The notes under the pieces were generated by a model. The model saw only the letters and a program-made list of their open reading frames with translations. It was not told the DNA's origin and made no database searches. The translations under genes and the position numbers were made by a program. From Paracoccus marcusii (GTDB lineage: Bacteria; Pseudomonadota; Alphaproteobacteria; Rhodobacterales; Rhodobacteraceae), in NCBI RefSeq assembly GCF_028621715.1, contig NZ_CP117466.1:1498501-1562500 (forward strand): a stretch of DNA of 64,000 bases. The letters run 5' to 3'. This document shows positions 48,964 through 58,963 of this stretch, piece after piece (the stretch's first letter is position 1; every line of letters starts with the position of its first letter).

Positions 48964-49593
48964 ATGAGCAAGAACGACCCGTTCGGTTTCGACATTTCCG
49001 CCGCCAAGGACAAGAAGCGCAAGACCAAAGGGCGGCGCGGCATGTCGGGGGCGTTCGAGACCTCGACCCGCACCTGCGAGCGCGAGGGATGCGACGAGCC
49101 GGGCCAGTATCGCGCGCCCAAGAACCCGCGCAACCTGGACGACTATTTCTGGTTCTGCAAAGAGCACGTCCGCGATTACAACGCGAACTGGAACTACTTC
49201 CAGGGCCAGTCCGAGGAGGAGTTCCAGCAGTTCATCGACAATGCGACGGTCTGGGAACGCCCCACCAAGCCCTTCGGTCGCGCCGCGGCCGAGGACAAGT
49301 GGGCGCGCCACGGCGTCAGCGACCCGTTGGAGATCCTGGGCGCGAACGGCACCGCACCGGAGTCGCGCGCGCAGTCCAGCGCGCGCAAGCTGCCGCCCAC
49401 CGAACGCCGCGCCCTGGACATCCTGGAGGCCAAGGATCACTGGACCCGCGCCGAGATCCGCAAGCAGTACAAGTCGCTGGTCAAGGACCTGCACCCCGAC
49501 ATGAACGGCGGCGACCGTTCCGACGAGGATCGCCTGTCCGAGGTGGTCTGGGCCTGGGATCAGATCAAGGAAAGCCGATTCATCCGCGACTAG
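48964..49593 (+). CDS. J-domain protein with possible N-terminal zinc site
   Basis: The 209-residue protein ends in a J domain (about 148-209) with His177-Pro178-Asp179, the motif that stimulates DnaK ATPase. The unique N-terminal part has a basic stretch (KDKKRKTKGRR, 16-26) and Cys38, Cys43, Cys65 and His68 that could bind zinc, followed by a Trp/Tyr/Phe-rich helix. No G/F or DnaJ zinc-finger domain is present, so it is a type III J-protein with unknown client. It diverges from bolA with a 76-base spacer. Confidence 0.85.
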   Translation: MSKNDPFGFDISAAKDKKRKTKGRRGMSGAFETSTRTCEREGCDEPGQYRAPKNPRNLDDYFWFCKEHVRDYNANWNYFQGQSEEEFQQFIDNATVWERPTKPFGRAAAEDKWARHGVSDPLEILGANGTAPESRAQSSARKLPPTERRALDILEAKDHWTRAEIRKQYKSLVKDLHPDMNGGDRSDEDRLSEVVWAWDQIKESRFIRD

Positions 49594-49612
49594 GGTCGCC
49601 AGGCGGACAGCG

Positions 49613-51130
49613 TCAGGCCGCGCGCCCTCGGCGGCGCGGCCACAGGGCCAGGCCCAGAACCAGCAGCAGCAGCGTCACGACCGGCACGTTCCCGACCGCC
49701 AGCCACGGCGTCGCAGGAAGCGCGCCGGGCAGCGCCGCGTCGATCTTGCCGGGCTGGTTCAGGGGCAGGCTGGCCAGGATGCGCCCGCGGGCGTCCACCA
49801 CCGCGCTGACCCCCGTATTCGCGGCGCGCACCAGCGGCAGCCCCGTCTCGATCGCGCGCAGGCGGGCTTGGTCCAGATGCTGGTACGGGCCCGACAAGGT
49901 GCCGAACCATGCGTCGTTGGTGGCCTGCAGCAGCCAGCCGGGGCGCTGGTCCAGATGGCGGAGGTGCTGGGGAAAGATCGCCTCATAGCAGATCAGCGGC
50001 TGAAAGTCGGGAACGCCCGGCGCGGACATGATCTGCGGTCCGGGACCGGCGGAATAGCCGTTGCCCTGCCGCGCGGCAAAGGCGCCGATGCCCAGATGGG
50101 CCAGCGCGTCGCCCCAGGGGACGTATTCGCCGAACGGCACGAGATGGAACTTGTCATAGACCTGGGTGATCTGTCCGCCCGGCACGATGGTCGCAAGGCT
50201 GTTGAAGAAGCGGGTGCCTTCGCGGCGCTGGATGCCCATGACCAGGGGCGCGCCCGCGGCCTGGGACATCATCGGCAGGACCGCGTCGGCATCCTCCAGC
50301 AGGAAGTTCACGGCCGTCTCGGGCCAGATGACAAGATCGCGGGGGCCGGGTTCGGCGGACAGGTCCAGCAGGCGCTGGAAGAAGACCGTGGACCATTCGG
50401 GGTCCCACTTCAGGTGCTGCGCTGCATCGGGCTGCACGATCCGCAGGGTCACGGGCCGGTCGGCGGGCATCGGCGCGGCCAGCCGCATCGTCCCCGCGAT
50501 CCACGGACCTGCCAGCAGGGCCGCGGCCAGGGCTGTCGCCATCACCGCACGCGCGCGCAACAGGACCGGCACTGCGGCCAGCGCCATCGTCAGCGTGCCA
50601 AGGCCCAGGGCCCCGGTCCACGCGGCCATCTGGGCGACGGGCGTGTCGATCCATGCGTGGCCGATCTGGGCCCAGGGGAAGCCGGTGAAGATCCAGCCCC
50701 GCAGCCAGTCCGACAGGACCAGTGCCGCAGCGATCGCCGTGGCCTGCGCAGCGGGATCACGGGCCAGACGCGCGGCCGCGCCGGCCGGCACCGCCCAGAA
50801 CAGGGCACCCCCAAGCGCCATCAGGATCAGCGCAAAGGGCGCCATCCAGCCGTGGCGGGCAATGTCGACCAGGAAGGGTTCGGTGATCCAGGACAGCGAC
50901 AGGGCGAACCAGCCAAAGCCCGCGGCCAGCACGTGCCAGAACACGGCGGCGGCGGGCAGGGGGGACAGCCGCCAGATCAGCGCGGCCATCGCCAGCGGCG
51001 TCGCGGCCCAGATGCCCAGGGGCGCAAGGCCCAGGGCGGCGATCAGGCCCAGGGCCAGATCGGGCAGAAGACTGCGCAGGGGCGGACGGCCCCCGCGCAG
51101 TCGGGATAGCGGGCGAGGCGTGCGGCGCAT
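49613..51130 (-). CDS. lnt: Apolipoprotein N-acyltransferase
   Basis: Lnt adds the third acyl chain to the N-terminal cysteine of lipoproteins in the inner membrane. The 505-residue protein has about six N-terminal membrane segments, a periplasmic nitrilase-fold domain (about 215-475) and a final membrane segment. The catalytic triad is seen as Glu in WPETAVNF, Lys in YDKFHLVPFGEYVP and Cys in ICYEAIFP. Its ATG overlaps the stop of the helicase gene (TGATG), so expression is coupled. Confidence 0.95.
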   Translation of the reverse strand: MRRTPRPLSRLRGGRPPLRSLLPDLALGLIAALGLAPLGIWAATPLAMAALIWRLSPLPAAAVFWHVLAAGFGWFALSLSWITEPFLVDIARHGWMAPFALILMALGGALFWAVPAGAAARLARDPAAQATAIAAALVLSDWLRGWIFTGFPWAQIGHAWIDTPVAQMAAWTGALGLGTLTMALAAVPVLLRARAVMATALAAALLAGPWIAGTMRLAAPMPADRPVTLRIVQPDAAQHLKWDPEWSTVFFQRLLDLSAEPGPRDLVIWPETAVNFLLEDADAVLPMMSQAAGAPLVMGIQRREGTRFFNSLATIVPGGQITQVYDKFHLVPFGEYVPWGDALAHLGIGAFAARQGNGYSAGPGPQIMSAPGVPDFQPLICYEAIFPQHLRHLDQRPGWLLQATNDAWFGTLSGPYQHLDQARLRAIETGLPLVRAANTGVSAVVDARGRILASLPLNQPGKIDAALPGALPATPWLAVGNVPVVTLLLLVLGLALWPRRRGRAA

Positions 51131-53265
51131 CAGGCCTGCGCGTCAGCGTCCTTGGGCTGCGCGTCGGCGTCGGCCTTCTTGCGGCGGGTACGCTTGGGCT
51201 TTTCCGGCGTGTCCGTCGCGGCATCGGCGGCGGGCGCATCGGCGGTCGCGGCCTTGCGGCGACGGGTGGGCTTGGGCGCATCGACCGAGGCTTCGGCGGG
51301 CGCCTCTGCCGCATCGGTGGCGGGCTTGCGGCTGCGCGTCCGCTTGGGCTTGGGCGCTGTCTCCTCGACCGGCTCGACGGCGGGGGCGTCGGTTTCGGCC
51401 GTCTCGACCTTCTTGCGGCCGCGGGTGCGCTTGGGCTTGGGTTCCGCAGCGGGTTCGACCGCCGGTGCCTCTGCCTGAATTGGCGCTTCAGCTACGGGCT
51501 GCGCGTCCTGCACGGCGTCGGCCGGCGCGCTCTCGGGCTGCATGGCCTGGGGTTGGGCTTCGACAGGGGCTTCGGTCGCCGTCTCGGCCTGCGCCTTGCC
51601 GCGACCGCGGCCGCGCGACCGGCGTGCGGGCTTGGGGGCGGGATCGGCGGCGGGGGCCTCTGCCACGGTTTCGGTCGGGGCGTCGTCCGACAGGCCGACG
51701 CTGCGCAGTTCGACCAGCATGAACTGGGGGATGTGATCGCCCATGCCCATCACCTGCGACCCGCGGTGGTCCTGATCGCGACCACGGCGTCCGTCGCGAC
51801 GGTCATCCCGGCGGTCGCCGCGGCGGTCGTCACGACGATCCTCGCGGCGTTCGTCCTTGCGGGTCTCCTCGCGGCGCGGCTGCTCGGCGCGTGCTTCGGG
51901 TTCGGGGCGGGGTTCAGGCTGCGCTTTGGGCTCCATGCGGGCCTCCGGTTCGGCTGCGGTCGCGACGGGTGCGGGCGGCGCTGCGGCTTCCGCCTCGGGG
52001 CGGGGTTCGTCGCGACGGCGGCGACGGCCGCGTTCACGCGATCCGCCCTTGCGATCCTCCGTGGCGTTGCCTTCGGCCTTGCGGTCGTCGCGTGCAGGTG
52101 CGTCGCCACCGGCAAATCCTGCCGGCGCCTCGACCCGCGGCAGCGAGGATTTCAGCAACTGCTCGATCGCGGCCAGATACTTGTCGTCGGACGGCACGGC
52201 GATGCTGATCGAGGTGCCAAGACGGCCCGCGCGGCCGGTGCGCCCGATGCGGTGGACATAGTCCTCGGCATGGCTGGGCAGGTCATAGTTGAAGACGTGG
52301 CTGACCGCCGGGATATCCAGGCCGCGCGCCGCGACGTCGGACGCGATCAGCAGGCGCAGCTTGCCGTCGCGGAACGATTCCAGCGTGCGGGTCCGCTGGC
52401 TCTGGTCCAGGTCGCCGTGGATCGGGGCCGCGTCGTATCCGTATTTCGCCAGCGACTTGGCGACGATGTCGACGTCCGTCTTGCGGTTGCAGAAGACGAT
52501 GGCGTTGGTCAGCCCCTCGCCCTCGGCGTCGATCAGGGCGCGCAGCAGATCGCGCTTCTGCTTGGCGGCCATGTCGCGGCGGGTGGGGGTCAGCTGGATC
52601 AGGCGCTGCGTGATCGTCTCGCTGGCCGAGGCCTGGCGCGCGACCTCGACCCGTTCGGGCGAGTGCAGGAAGGTGTTGGTGATCCGCTCGATCTCGGGGG
52701 CCATGGTGGCGCTGAAGAACAGCGTCTGGCGGGTGAAGGGCGTCAGCTGGAAGATGCGCTCGATATCGGGGATGAAGCCCATGTCCAGCATGCGGTCGGC
52801 CTCGTCCACGACCATGATCTGAACGCCGGTCAGCAGCAGCTTGCCACGCTCGACATGGTCCAGCAGGCGGCCCGGGGTGGCGATCAGCACGTCCACGCCG
52901 CGATCGATCAGCTTGTCCTGTTCGCCGAAGCTGACGCCGCCGATCAGCAGCGCCTTGGTAAGGCGGGTGTGCTTGGCATAGGTGTCGAAATTCTCGGCCA
53001 CCTGGGCGGCCAGTTCACGCGTTGGGCACAGCACCAGGCTGCGCGGCATGCGGGCGCGGGCCCGGCCACGGCCCAGCAGCGTGATCATCGGCAGGGTGAA
53101 GCTGGCGGTCTTGCCGGTTCCGGTCTGCGCGATCCCCAGCACGTCGCGGCCTTCCAGGGCGGGCGGGATCGCCCCCTGCTGGATGGGCGTCGGCGTCTCG
53201 TAGCCGGCTTCCAGCACGGCCTGCAGCACTTTGGGGTCCAGCTTCAGATCAGAGAACTTGGTCAT
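51130..53265 (-). CDS. DEAD-box RNA helicase with long basic repeat tail (RhlE-like)
   Basis: This is an ATP-dependent RNA helicase. The 711-residue protein has a complete core (about 1-380): Q motif TPIQQ, Walker A AQTGTGKT at residues 46-53, DEAD at residues 154-157, SAT, and HRIGRTGRAG. The rest (about 385-711) is low complexity: an Arg/Asp/Glu-rich part with RRDDRRGDRRDDRR, then an Ala/Pro/Glu-rich part punctuated by four or five KP-basic units such as KPKRTRGRKK. The tail probably binds RNA or partners. The start MTKFSDLKLD is the family start; an upstream ATG is rejected. Confidence 0.93.
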   Translation of the reverse strand: MTKFSDLKLDPKVLQAVLEAGYETPTPIQQGAIPPALEGRDVLGIAQTGTGKTASFTLPMITLLGRGRARARMPRSLVLCPTRELAAQVAENFDTYAKHTRLTKALLIGGVSFGEQDKLIDRGVDVLIATPGRLLDHVERGKLLLTGVQIMVVDEADRMLDMGFIPDIERIFQLTPFTRQTLFFSATMAPEIERITNTFLHSPERVEVARQASASETITQRLIQLTPTRRDMAAKQKRDLLRALIDAEGEGLTNAIVFCNRKTDVDIVAKSLAKYGYDAAPIHGDLDQSQRTRTLESFRDGKLRLLIASDVAARGLDIPAVSHVFNYDLPSHAEDYVHRIGRTGRAGRLGTSISIAVPSDDKYLAAIEQLLKSSLPRVEAPAGFAGGDAPARDDRKAEGNATEDRKGGSRERGRRRRRDEPRPEAEAAAPPAPVATAAEPEARMEPKAQPEPRPEPEARAEQPRREETRKDERREDRRDDRRGDRRDDRRDGRRGRDQDHRGSQVMGMGDHIPQFMLVELRSVGLSDDAPTETVAEAPAADPAPKPARRSRGRGRGKAQAETATEAPVEAQPQAMQPESAPADAVQDAQPVAEAPIQAEAPAVEPAAEPKPKRTRGRKKVETAETDAPAVEPVEETAPKPKRTRSRKPATDAAEAPAEASVDAPKPTRRRKAATADAPAADAATDTPEKPKRTRRKKADADAQPKDADAQA
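51133..51680 (-). repeat. Repeat tail of the DEAD-box helicase
   Basis: This stretch encodes repeated units of Ala/Glu/Pro-rich linker and a basic block: RRSRGRGRGK, KPKRTRGRKK, KPKRTRSRK, KPTRRRK and KPKRTRRKK. The units are imperfect and spaced roughly 30-40 residues apart. They resemble AT-hook or histone H1-like tails. Confidence 0.7.
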
Positions 53266-53535
53266 TCGGGGCTTTCCATTAAGCCGCGCCCGTTCTGGCG
53301 CGATGCGTTCCAAGCCGCGCGCCCGTCTGGCGCAGTGGCGGCTAAGTTGGGACGCAAACACGGACGCCCCGCCTTGATGCCTGCCGGATGCAGGCCCGCA
53401 TCGCGTAGACCAAAGGCGCTGCCGCGTCAATCTTTTGCGTCGTCCGTCCCGCCGGCGGGGCGGTGGCGCGGGGCTTTCGGTTGACCTCTCCCCGTCCGAA
53501 AGGGTAACCCCCGGGGGTCAATCAGGAAGCCCATG
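53266..53535. promoter_or_regulatory. Divergent control region between the helicase and argS
   Basis: This 270-base spacer must hold promoters for both genes. It contains no supported gene. The 3' half before argS has GGAAGCC near the start. I could not assign a -35/-10 pair with confidence. Confidence 0.35.
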
Positions 53536-55278
53536 ATGAACCTTTTCACCGATTTGCGCGGCGTCGTCGTCGAGGCGCTGGACCAGATGGCCGCCGCAGG
53601 AGAGCTGCCCGCAGGCCTGGATACCGCCAATGTCACGGTCGAACCGCCCCGCGACCCGGCGCATGGCGACATGGCCACCAATGCCGCGATGGTGCTGGCC
53701 AAGCCCGCTGGCATGAAGCCGCGCGAGATCGCCGACCGCCTGGCCGCGCGCCTGACCGACCCCCGCATCAGCGCGGCCGAGGTCGCGGGCCCCGGTTTCC
53801 TGAACCTGCGCCTGTCGCCGGTGGTCTGGCAGGGCGTGATCCGGTCGGCCCTGCAGGCGGGCACCGAATTCGGGCGATCCGACCTTGGGGCGAATGCCAA
53901 GGTCAACGTCGAGTTCGTCAGCGCCAACCCCACCGGTCCGATGCATGTGGGCCATGTCCGCGGCGCGGTCTTCGGCGACGCGCTGGCGCGGCTGCTGGCA
54001 TTCTCCGGCCATGACGTCACGCGCGAATACTATATCAATGACGGCGGCGCGCAGGTCGACGTGCTGGCCCGCTCGGCATACGAGCGCTATCGCGAGGCGA
54101 ACGGGCTGGAGCCCGAGATCCGCGAGGGGCTGTATCCCGGCGACTATCTGATCCCCGTCGGAGGGGCGCTGAAGGCCAGGTACGGCGACAGCCTGCTGGA
54201 CCGCCCCGAGGCCGAATGGCTGGAGGAGATCCGCGAATTCGCGACGCAGGCGATGATGGAGCAGATCCGCGGCGACCTGGCGATCCTGGGCGTCGAGATG
54301 GACGTCTATTCCAGCGAGAAGGCGCTGTACGGCACCGGGCGGATCGAGGATGCGATCGCGCGCCTAGACACGCAGGGCCTGATCTATCGCGGCGTGCTGG
54401 AGCCGCCGAAAGGCAAGCTGCCCGAGGACTGGGAGGCGCGCGAGCAGCTGCTGTTCCGCTCCAGCGCGCATGGCGACGATGTGGACCGGCCGATCCAGAA
54501 GTCGGACGGGGCATGGACCTATTTCGCGCCCGACATCGCCTATCACTGGGACAAGATCGACCGCGGCTTCGATCAGCTGATCGACGTCTTCGGCGCCGAT
54601 CACGGCGGCTATGTCAAGCGGATGAACGCGGCGGTCAAGGCGCTGTCGAACGGCCGCGTGCCGCTGGACGTCAAGCTGATCCAGCTGGTCAAGCTGTACA
54701 AGAACGGCGAGCCGTTCAAGATGTCCAAGCGAGCCGGCACCTTCGTGACCCTGCGCGACGTGGTCGAGGAGGCGGGGGCCGACGTCACGCGCTTCATCAT
54801 GCTGACGCGCAAGAACGACGCGGCGCTGGATTTCGACTTTGCCCGCGTGCTGGAACAGTCCAAGGACAACCCGGTCTGGTACGTCCAGTATGCCAGCGCC
54901 CGCGTCCATTCCGTGCTGCGCCGCGCGACCGAGGCCGGGATCGCGGTCGACGATTCGACCCTGGCGGATGCCGATCTGTCCGTCCTGTCCCACCCGGCCG
55001 AGCTGGAACTGGCCCGCAAGGTCGCCGAATGGCCGCGCCTGGTCGAGAACGCGGCCCGCGCGCACGAGCCCCATCGCGTGGCGTTCTTCCTGTATGAACT
55101 GGCATCCGACCTGCATTCGCTGTGGAATCGCGGCAATGACGACATGTCGCTGCGATTCATCCAGGATGGCGACGCGGTCACAAGCCAAGGAAAAATTGCG
55201 CTGGTCCGGGCGGTTGGCGTTGTTATTTCATCTGGTCTCGCTATTCTTGGCGTCACTCCGGCGGAAGAAATGCGCTGA
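53536..55278 (+). CDS. argS: Arginyl-tRNA synthetase
   Basis: ArgS charges arginine onto tRNA-Arg. The 580-residue class I synthetase has the Add-1 N-terminal domain (1-100), the HIGH-type motif in [20 protein letters not shown], the KMSKS equivalent in [15 protein letters not shown], and the DALR anticodon-binding C-terminal domain. Two adjacent ATG codons (53533 and 53536) are possible; the second fits the family MNLF start and the AGGAAG spacing. Confidence 0.96.
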   Translation: MNLFTDLRGVVVEALDQMAAAGELPAGLDTANVTVEPPRDPAHGDMATNAAMVLAKPAGMKPREIADRLAARLTDPRISAAEVAGPGFLNLRLSPVVWQGVIRSALQAGTEFGRSDLGANAKVNVEFVSANPTGPMHVGHVRGAVFGDALARLLAFSGHDVTREYYINDGGAQVDVLARSAYERYREANGLEPEIREGLYPGDYLIPVGGALKARYGDSLLDRPEAEWLEEIREFATQAMMEQIRGDLAILGVEMDVYSSEKALYGTGRIEDAIARLDTQGLIYRGVLEPPKGKLPEDWEAREQLLFRSSAHGDDVDRPIQKSDGAWTYFAPDIAYHWDKIDRGFDQLIDVFGADHGGYVKRMNAAVKALSNGRVPLDVKLIQLVKLYKNGEPFKMSKRAGTFVTLRDVVEEAGADVTRFIMLTRKNDAALDFDFARVLEQSKDNPVWYVQYASARVHSVLRRATEAGIAVDDSTLADADLSVLSHPAELELARKVAEWPRLVENAARAHEPHRVAFFLYELASDLHSLWNRGNDDMSLRFIQDGDAVTSQGKIALVRAVGVVISSGLAILGVTPAEEMR

Positions 55279-55351
55279 CCGAATGCGTCGCCGCCGGGGA
55301 AGGCTGAGAGCAGGCAAAAGTTAATCCGGGACAACCGGCGGGCAGGCGAAC

Positions 55352-56500
55352 ATGGCAGTGATGGACTTCCGCGAAGGCGGCTACGTTTTCTCGCGTCACA
55401 AGGTGAAGCGCGAATTCTCTTACGATCAGAACGGACAGCCGGCGGCGGCTGCCGGTCAGGCACAGCACCCCGGGCAGGCCGACGGCCTGCCGGCGCGGCT
55501 GGCGCGGGTGACCCATTACATGGGCGCGGTCGCATCGGTGGCGCTGATGGTCGGGTTGATGGCCTGGGGCTGGCAGCTGGTGTCGCGCGACGTGTCGGGC
55601 GTGCCCGTCATCCGCGCCGTCCAGGGCGAAGCCCGCACCACCGCCGAGGATCCGGGCGGTCAGCTGACCAACCATACAGGACTGGCCGTGAATTCGGTCG
55701 CCGGTGGGCAGGTCCTGTCGCCGACCGAGCAGGTCGCGATCGCGCCGGCACCGGTGGACCTGTCCGCCGATGACGTCGCCATGGGAGAATTGGGCGCCAC
55801 CGCCCGCGAACCCTCGAACCCGTCGGAGACGCCGTTGACTTTCGCGGGCGAGCCCATCGTGCCGCTGTCCGACAGCGAGGCCCGCGCCCTGGCCGAGGCC
55901 GAGGCGGCCGCCGCCGCGGAACGCGCCCTGGCCGATCACGCCGTCAACCAGGCCGCGATCATCGACGCCCCCGCCAGCGAGGGTGCGGTGACCGAGGTCG
56001 TCACCGACGAGAACGGCCTTCCGGCACAGTCCGCGGCCATCGCCGAGGCGCTGGCACAGGCCCAGGCCGAGGCGAACCCCGCCGTGGTCGTCGCATCGGC
56101 CCGCCCCACGCCGCGCCCCCGTGTGACGCAGGTTGCCGCGGCACCCGCACCCGTCGCCGCGCAGACCGCCCTGGCCCAGGCCCCGGCGCCGGCCCCCGAC
56201 CGTCCCGCGGCGGCACCCACACCGGCCCCGGCACCCGCCGCGGCACGCAGCGCCAGCGGTCCCGTCGTGCAGGTCGGCGCGTTCGACAGCGACTCCATCG
56301 CCAATGGCGAATGGCAACGGCTGGCGGGGCGCAATGGTGGCCTGTTCTCGGGCAAGTCGCCGGTCATCCAGGAACATCAGTCGAACGGTCGCACCTTCTG
56401 GCGGCTGCGGGTCGCGGGCTTTGATTCGCTGTCCGAGGCGCGGCAGTTCTGTTCCGCGCTGCAATCCTCGGGGACCGACTGCCTGGCGCTTGGCGGCTGA
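55352..56500 (+). CDS. SPOR domain-containing inner-membrane protein
   Basis: The 382-residue protein has a cytoplasmic N terminus (1-65), one membrane segment (about 68-90) and an Ala/Pro/Glu-rich periplasmic linker (about 100-310). A C-terminal SPOR domain (about 308-380) begins PVVQVGAFDS and has WRLRVAGFDSLSEARQFC. SPOR domains bind denuded glycan strands at the septum, so a cell-division role is likely. The gene lies between argS and nagZ; the nagZ GTG is four bases after its stop. Confidence 0.88.
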   Translation: MAVMDFREGGYVFSRHKVKREFSYDQNGQPAAAAGQAQHPGQADGLPARLARVTHYMGAVASVALMVGLMAWGWQLVSRDVSGVPVIRAVQGEARTTAEDPGGQLTNHTGLAVNSVAGGQVLSPTEQVAIAPAPVDLSADDVAMGELGATAREPSNPSETPLTFAGEPIVPLSDSEARALAEAEAAAAAERALADHAVNQAAIIDAPASEGAVTEVVTDENGLPAQSAAIAEALAQAQAEANPAVVVASARPTPRPRVTQVAAAPAPVAAQTALAQAPAPAPDRPAAAPTPAPAPAAARSASGPVVQVGAFDSDSIANGEWQRLAGRNGGLFSGKSPVIQEHQSNGRTFWRLRVAGFDSLSEARQFCSALQSSGTDCLALGG

Positions 56501-56504
56501 GGCC

Positions 56505-57482
56505 GTGCAGAACGCAACCATTCTGGGTGGCGTCGGTGGCCTGTCCCTGACGCCGGACGAGGCCGCGTTCTTTCGCGAGGCCGACCCTTGGGGCTTCATC
56601 CTGTTCGGACGCAATGTCGACGCGCCCGATCAACTGCGCCGCCTGACCGCGCAGCTGCGCGAGACCGTGGGCCGCGACTGCGTGATCACCATCGACCAGG
56701 AGGGCGGGCGTGTGCAGCGCATGCGCGCGCCCCATTGGACCGACTGGCCGGCGCCGCTGGACCAGGCGCGGGCGGGACCGCAGGCGATGTGGCTGTACTA
56801 TCACCTGATTGGCCAAGAGCTGCGGGCCATGGGCATCGATTCGAACTGCGCCCCCACGCTGGACGTGGCGCAGGACAGGACGCATCCCTTCCTGCGCAAC
56901 CGCTGCCTGGGCACCGACCCTGACCGCGTGGCCGAACTGGGCCGCGCGGCGGCGGACGGGTTGCTGGCCGCGGGCGTTCTGCCGGTGGTCAAGCACATGC
57001 CGGGCCATGGCCGCGCACAGGTCGACAGCCATCACGGCCTGCCCGTGGTCGACGCGACCGAGGCCGAACTGGACGCGGTCGATTTCGCGCCGTTCCGGGC
57101 ACTGAACGATCTGCCGATGGGCATGACCGCGCATATCCGCTTTCCGGCACTGGATGACGGGCCCGCCACGGCCTCGCGCCGGATGATCGGGCTGATCCGC
57201 GACCGGATCGGGTTCGACGGCCTGCTGATGACCGACGACATCACCATGAACGCGCTGTCGGGGACGCAGGCCGAACGCGCGGCCGCATCCATCGCGGCGG
57301 GCTGCGATCTGGTGCTGCATTGCAACGGCACGATCGACCAGATGGCGCCTGTGGTCGAGGCCGCCGGTCCGATGACGCGCGACGCCATGCGCCGCGCCGA
57401 TGCCGCCCTGGCCCGCAGACAGACTCCGGCACAGGCCGACATCGCCGCCCTGACCGATCAGTGGCGGGTGCTGAGCGCTTGA
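56505..57482 (+). CDS. nagZ: Beta-N-acetylhexosaminidase NagZ (GTG start)
   Basis: NagZ removes N-acetylglucosamine from muropeptides during wall recycling. The 325-residue GH3 enzyme has VVKHMPGHGRAQVDSHHGLP, the NagZ catalytic loop, and MTDDITMNAL with the nucleophile Asp. No ATG fits; the GTG at 56505 follows CTGAGGCC and lies directly after the SPOR stop, giving MQNATILGGVGGLSL. A longer frame overlapping the SPOR gene is not coding. Confidence 0.93.
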   Translation: MQNATILGGVGGLSLTPDEAAFFREADPWGFILFGRNVDAPDQLRRLTAQLRETVGRDCVITIDQEGGRVQRMRAPHWTDWPAPLDQARAGPQAMWLYYHLIGQELRAMGIDSNCAPTLDVAQDRTHPFLRNRCLGTDPDRVAELGRAAADGLLAAGVLPVVKHMPGHGRAQVDSHHGLPVVDATEAELDAVDFAPFRALNDLPMGMTAHIRFPALDDGPATASRRMIGLIRDRIGFDGLLMTDDITMNALSGTQAERAAASIAAGCDLVLHCNGTIDQMAPVVEAAGPMTRDAMRRADAALARRQTPAQADIAALTDQWRVLSA

Positions 57483-57531
57483 CAGGCAGGCGCGGGGGCA
57501 TGACCCTTTGCGCCCGTGCCAAGGAGGCTTC

Positions 57532-58338
57532 GTGGCCAGACAGGTTCCCTATCTTCAGCCCGTCGCGGATGCCAATGTCGCGCAGCGGCGCGCGGACGAG
57601 GCTCTGATCGTCGATGTCGACGGCTATGAGGGGCCGCTGGACCTGCTGCTGACGCTGGCGCGCACGCAAAAGGTGGATCTGCTCAAGATCCGAGTGCTGG
57701 ACCTGGCGGAGCAGTACCTGACCTTTGTCGAGAAGGCCCGCGCCCTGCGGATCGAGCTTGCGGCCGACTATCTGGTCATGGCCGCCTGGCTGGCCTTCCT
57801 GAAATCCCGCCTGCTGCTGCCCCCCGACCCCGAGGCCGAAGGCCCCTCGGCCCAGGACATGGCCGCCCATCTGGCCTTCCAGCTGGAGCGTCTGGCCGCG
57901 ATGCGGCAGGCGGCGGCGCAGCTGATGGGCCGCGACCGGCTTGGCCTGTCGCGTTTTGCCCGCGGCGCCCCCGAGACCGTCGCGCGCACCCGCCGCACCC
58001 AATGGCAGGCGGGGCTGATCGACCTAATGCGCGCCTATGCCCGGCTCAAGACGCGCGACGAGTTCCGCCCCTATGCGTTCGACCGGCATGACATCTTCAC
58101 GATGGAACAGGCACTGGACCGGTTGCGGCGGATGATCGGGTTCACCGGCCAGTGGACCGACCTGTCGGTGTTCCTGCCCGACGGCTGGTCGGACGACCCA
58201 AAGCGACGGCGCAGCGCCACCGCCGCGACCTTTGCCGCCTCGCTGGAGCTTGCGCGCCAGGGCCGGCTGGAGATACGGCAGGCGCAGACCTTCGCGCCCA
58301 TCCATTACCGGCAAAAGTCCCATGACGACCACAGCTGA
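57532..58338 (+). CDS. scpA: Segregation and condensation protein ScpA (GTG start)
   Basis: ScpA is the kleisin that links SMC heads in the chromosome-organising complex. The 268-residue protein contains DGYEGPLDLLLTLARTQKVDLLKI and YLVMAAWLAFLKSRLLLP, the family signature, and a C-terminal winged-helix end. The GTG at 57532 has a near-perfect AAGGAGG site eight bases upstream and gives MARQVPYLQP; an ATG 24 bases earlier lacks one. It overlaps scpB by 17 bases. Confidence 0.95.
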   Translation: MARQVPYLQPVADANVAQRRADEALIVDVDGYEGPLDLLLTLARTQKVDLLKIRVLDLAEQYLTFVEKARALRIELAADYLVMAAWLAFLKSRLLLPPDPEAEGPSAQDMAAHLAFQLERLAAMRQAAAQLMGRDRLGLSRFARGAPETVARTRRTQWQAGLIDLMRAYARLKTRDEFRPYAFDRHDIFTMEQALDRLRRMIGFTGQWTDLSVFLPDGWSDDPKRRRSATAATFAASLELARQGRLEIRQAQTFAPIHYRQKSHDDHS

Positions 58339-58960
58339 CCCCACCTCTCCGGCGCTGGACGAACAGGCCCGCATGGTCGAGGCGATCCTGTTTGCCGCCG
58401 TGCAGCCGATGAGCCTGCGCGATCTGACCGCGCGGATGCCGCAGGGCTGCGACCCGGCCGCGGCGGTGGCCCGGCTGCGCGCGACCTATCAGGGGCGCGG
58501 CGTGGTCTTGGAACGCATCGGCGACGCCTATGCCTTTCGGACCGCGCCCGACCTGTCGTTCCTGATGCAGACCGAGACGGTGGACACCCGCCGCCTGTCG
58601 CGCGCCGCCATCGAGACCTTGGCGATCATCGCCTATCATCAGCCGGTCACCCGGACCGAGATCGAGGAGGTGCGCGGCGTCGCCCTCAGCCGTGGCACGC
58701 TGGACCAGCTGATCGAGATGGAATGGGTGCGTGTCGGCCGCCGCCGCATGACGCCCGGCCGTCCCGCGACCTATATCGTGACCGAGGCGTTCCTGGACCA
58801 TTTCGGCTTGGAATCGGCGCTCGATCTGCCCGGGCTTGCGGAACTGCGCGCGGCAGGGTTGCTGGAATCGCGCCCGCCCGCCGATGGTCTGGGCCTGCCC
58901 CTTGTCGGCGGGGATGCGGACCCCGATATCGACCCCGAAGAGTTGTTCGAGGATGAGTAA
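58322..58960 (+). CDS. scpB: Segregation and condensation protein ScpB
   Basis: ScpB is the dimeric winged-helix partner of ScpA in the SMC complex. The 212-residue protein has EAILFAAVQPMSLRDL, IETLAIIAYHQPVTRTEIEEVRGV and RPATYIVTEAFLDHFGL, all family blocks, and an acidic C-terminal tail. The ATG at 58322 lies inside the end of scpA. A small basic protein gene starts three bases after its stop. Confidence 0.95.
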   Translation: MTTTADPTSPALDEQARMVEAILFAAVQPMSLRDLTARMPQGCDPAAAVARLRATYQGRGVVLERIGDAYAFRTAPDLSFLMQTETVDTRRLSRAAIETLAIIAYHQPVTRTEIEEVRGVALSRGTLDQLIEMEWVRVGRRRMTPGRPATYIVTEAFLDHFGLESALDLPGLAELRAAGLLESRPPADGLGLPLVGGDADPDIDPEELFEDE

Positions 58961-58963
58961 GCG

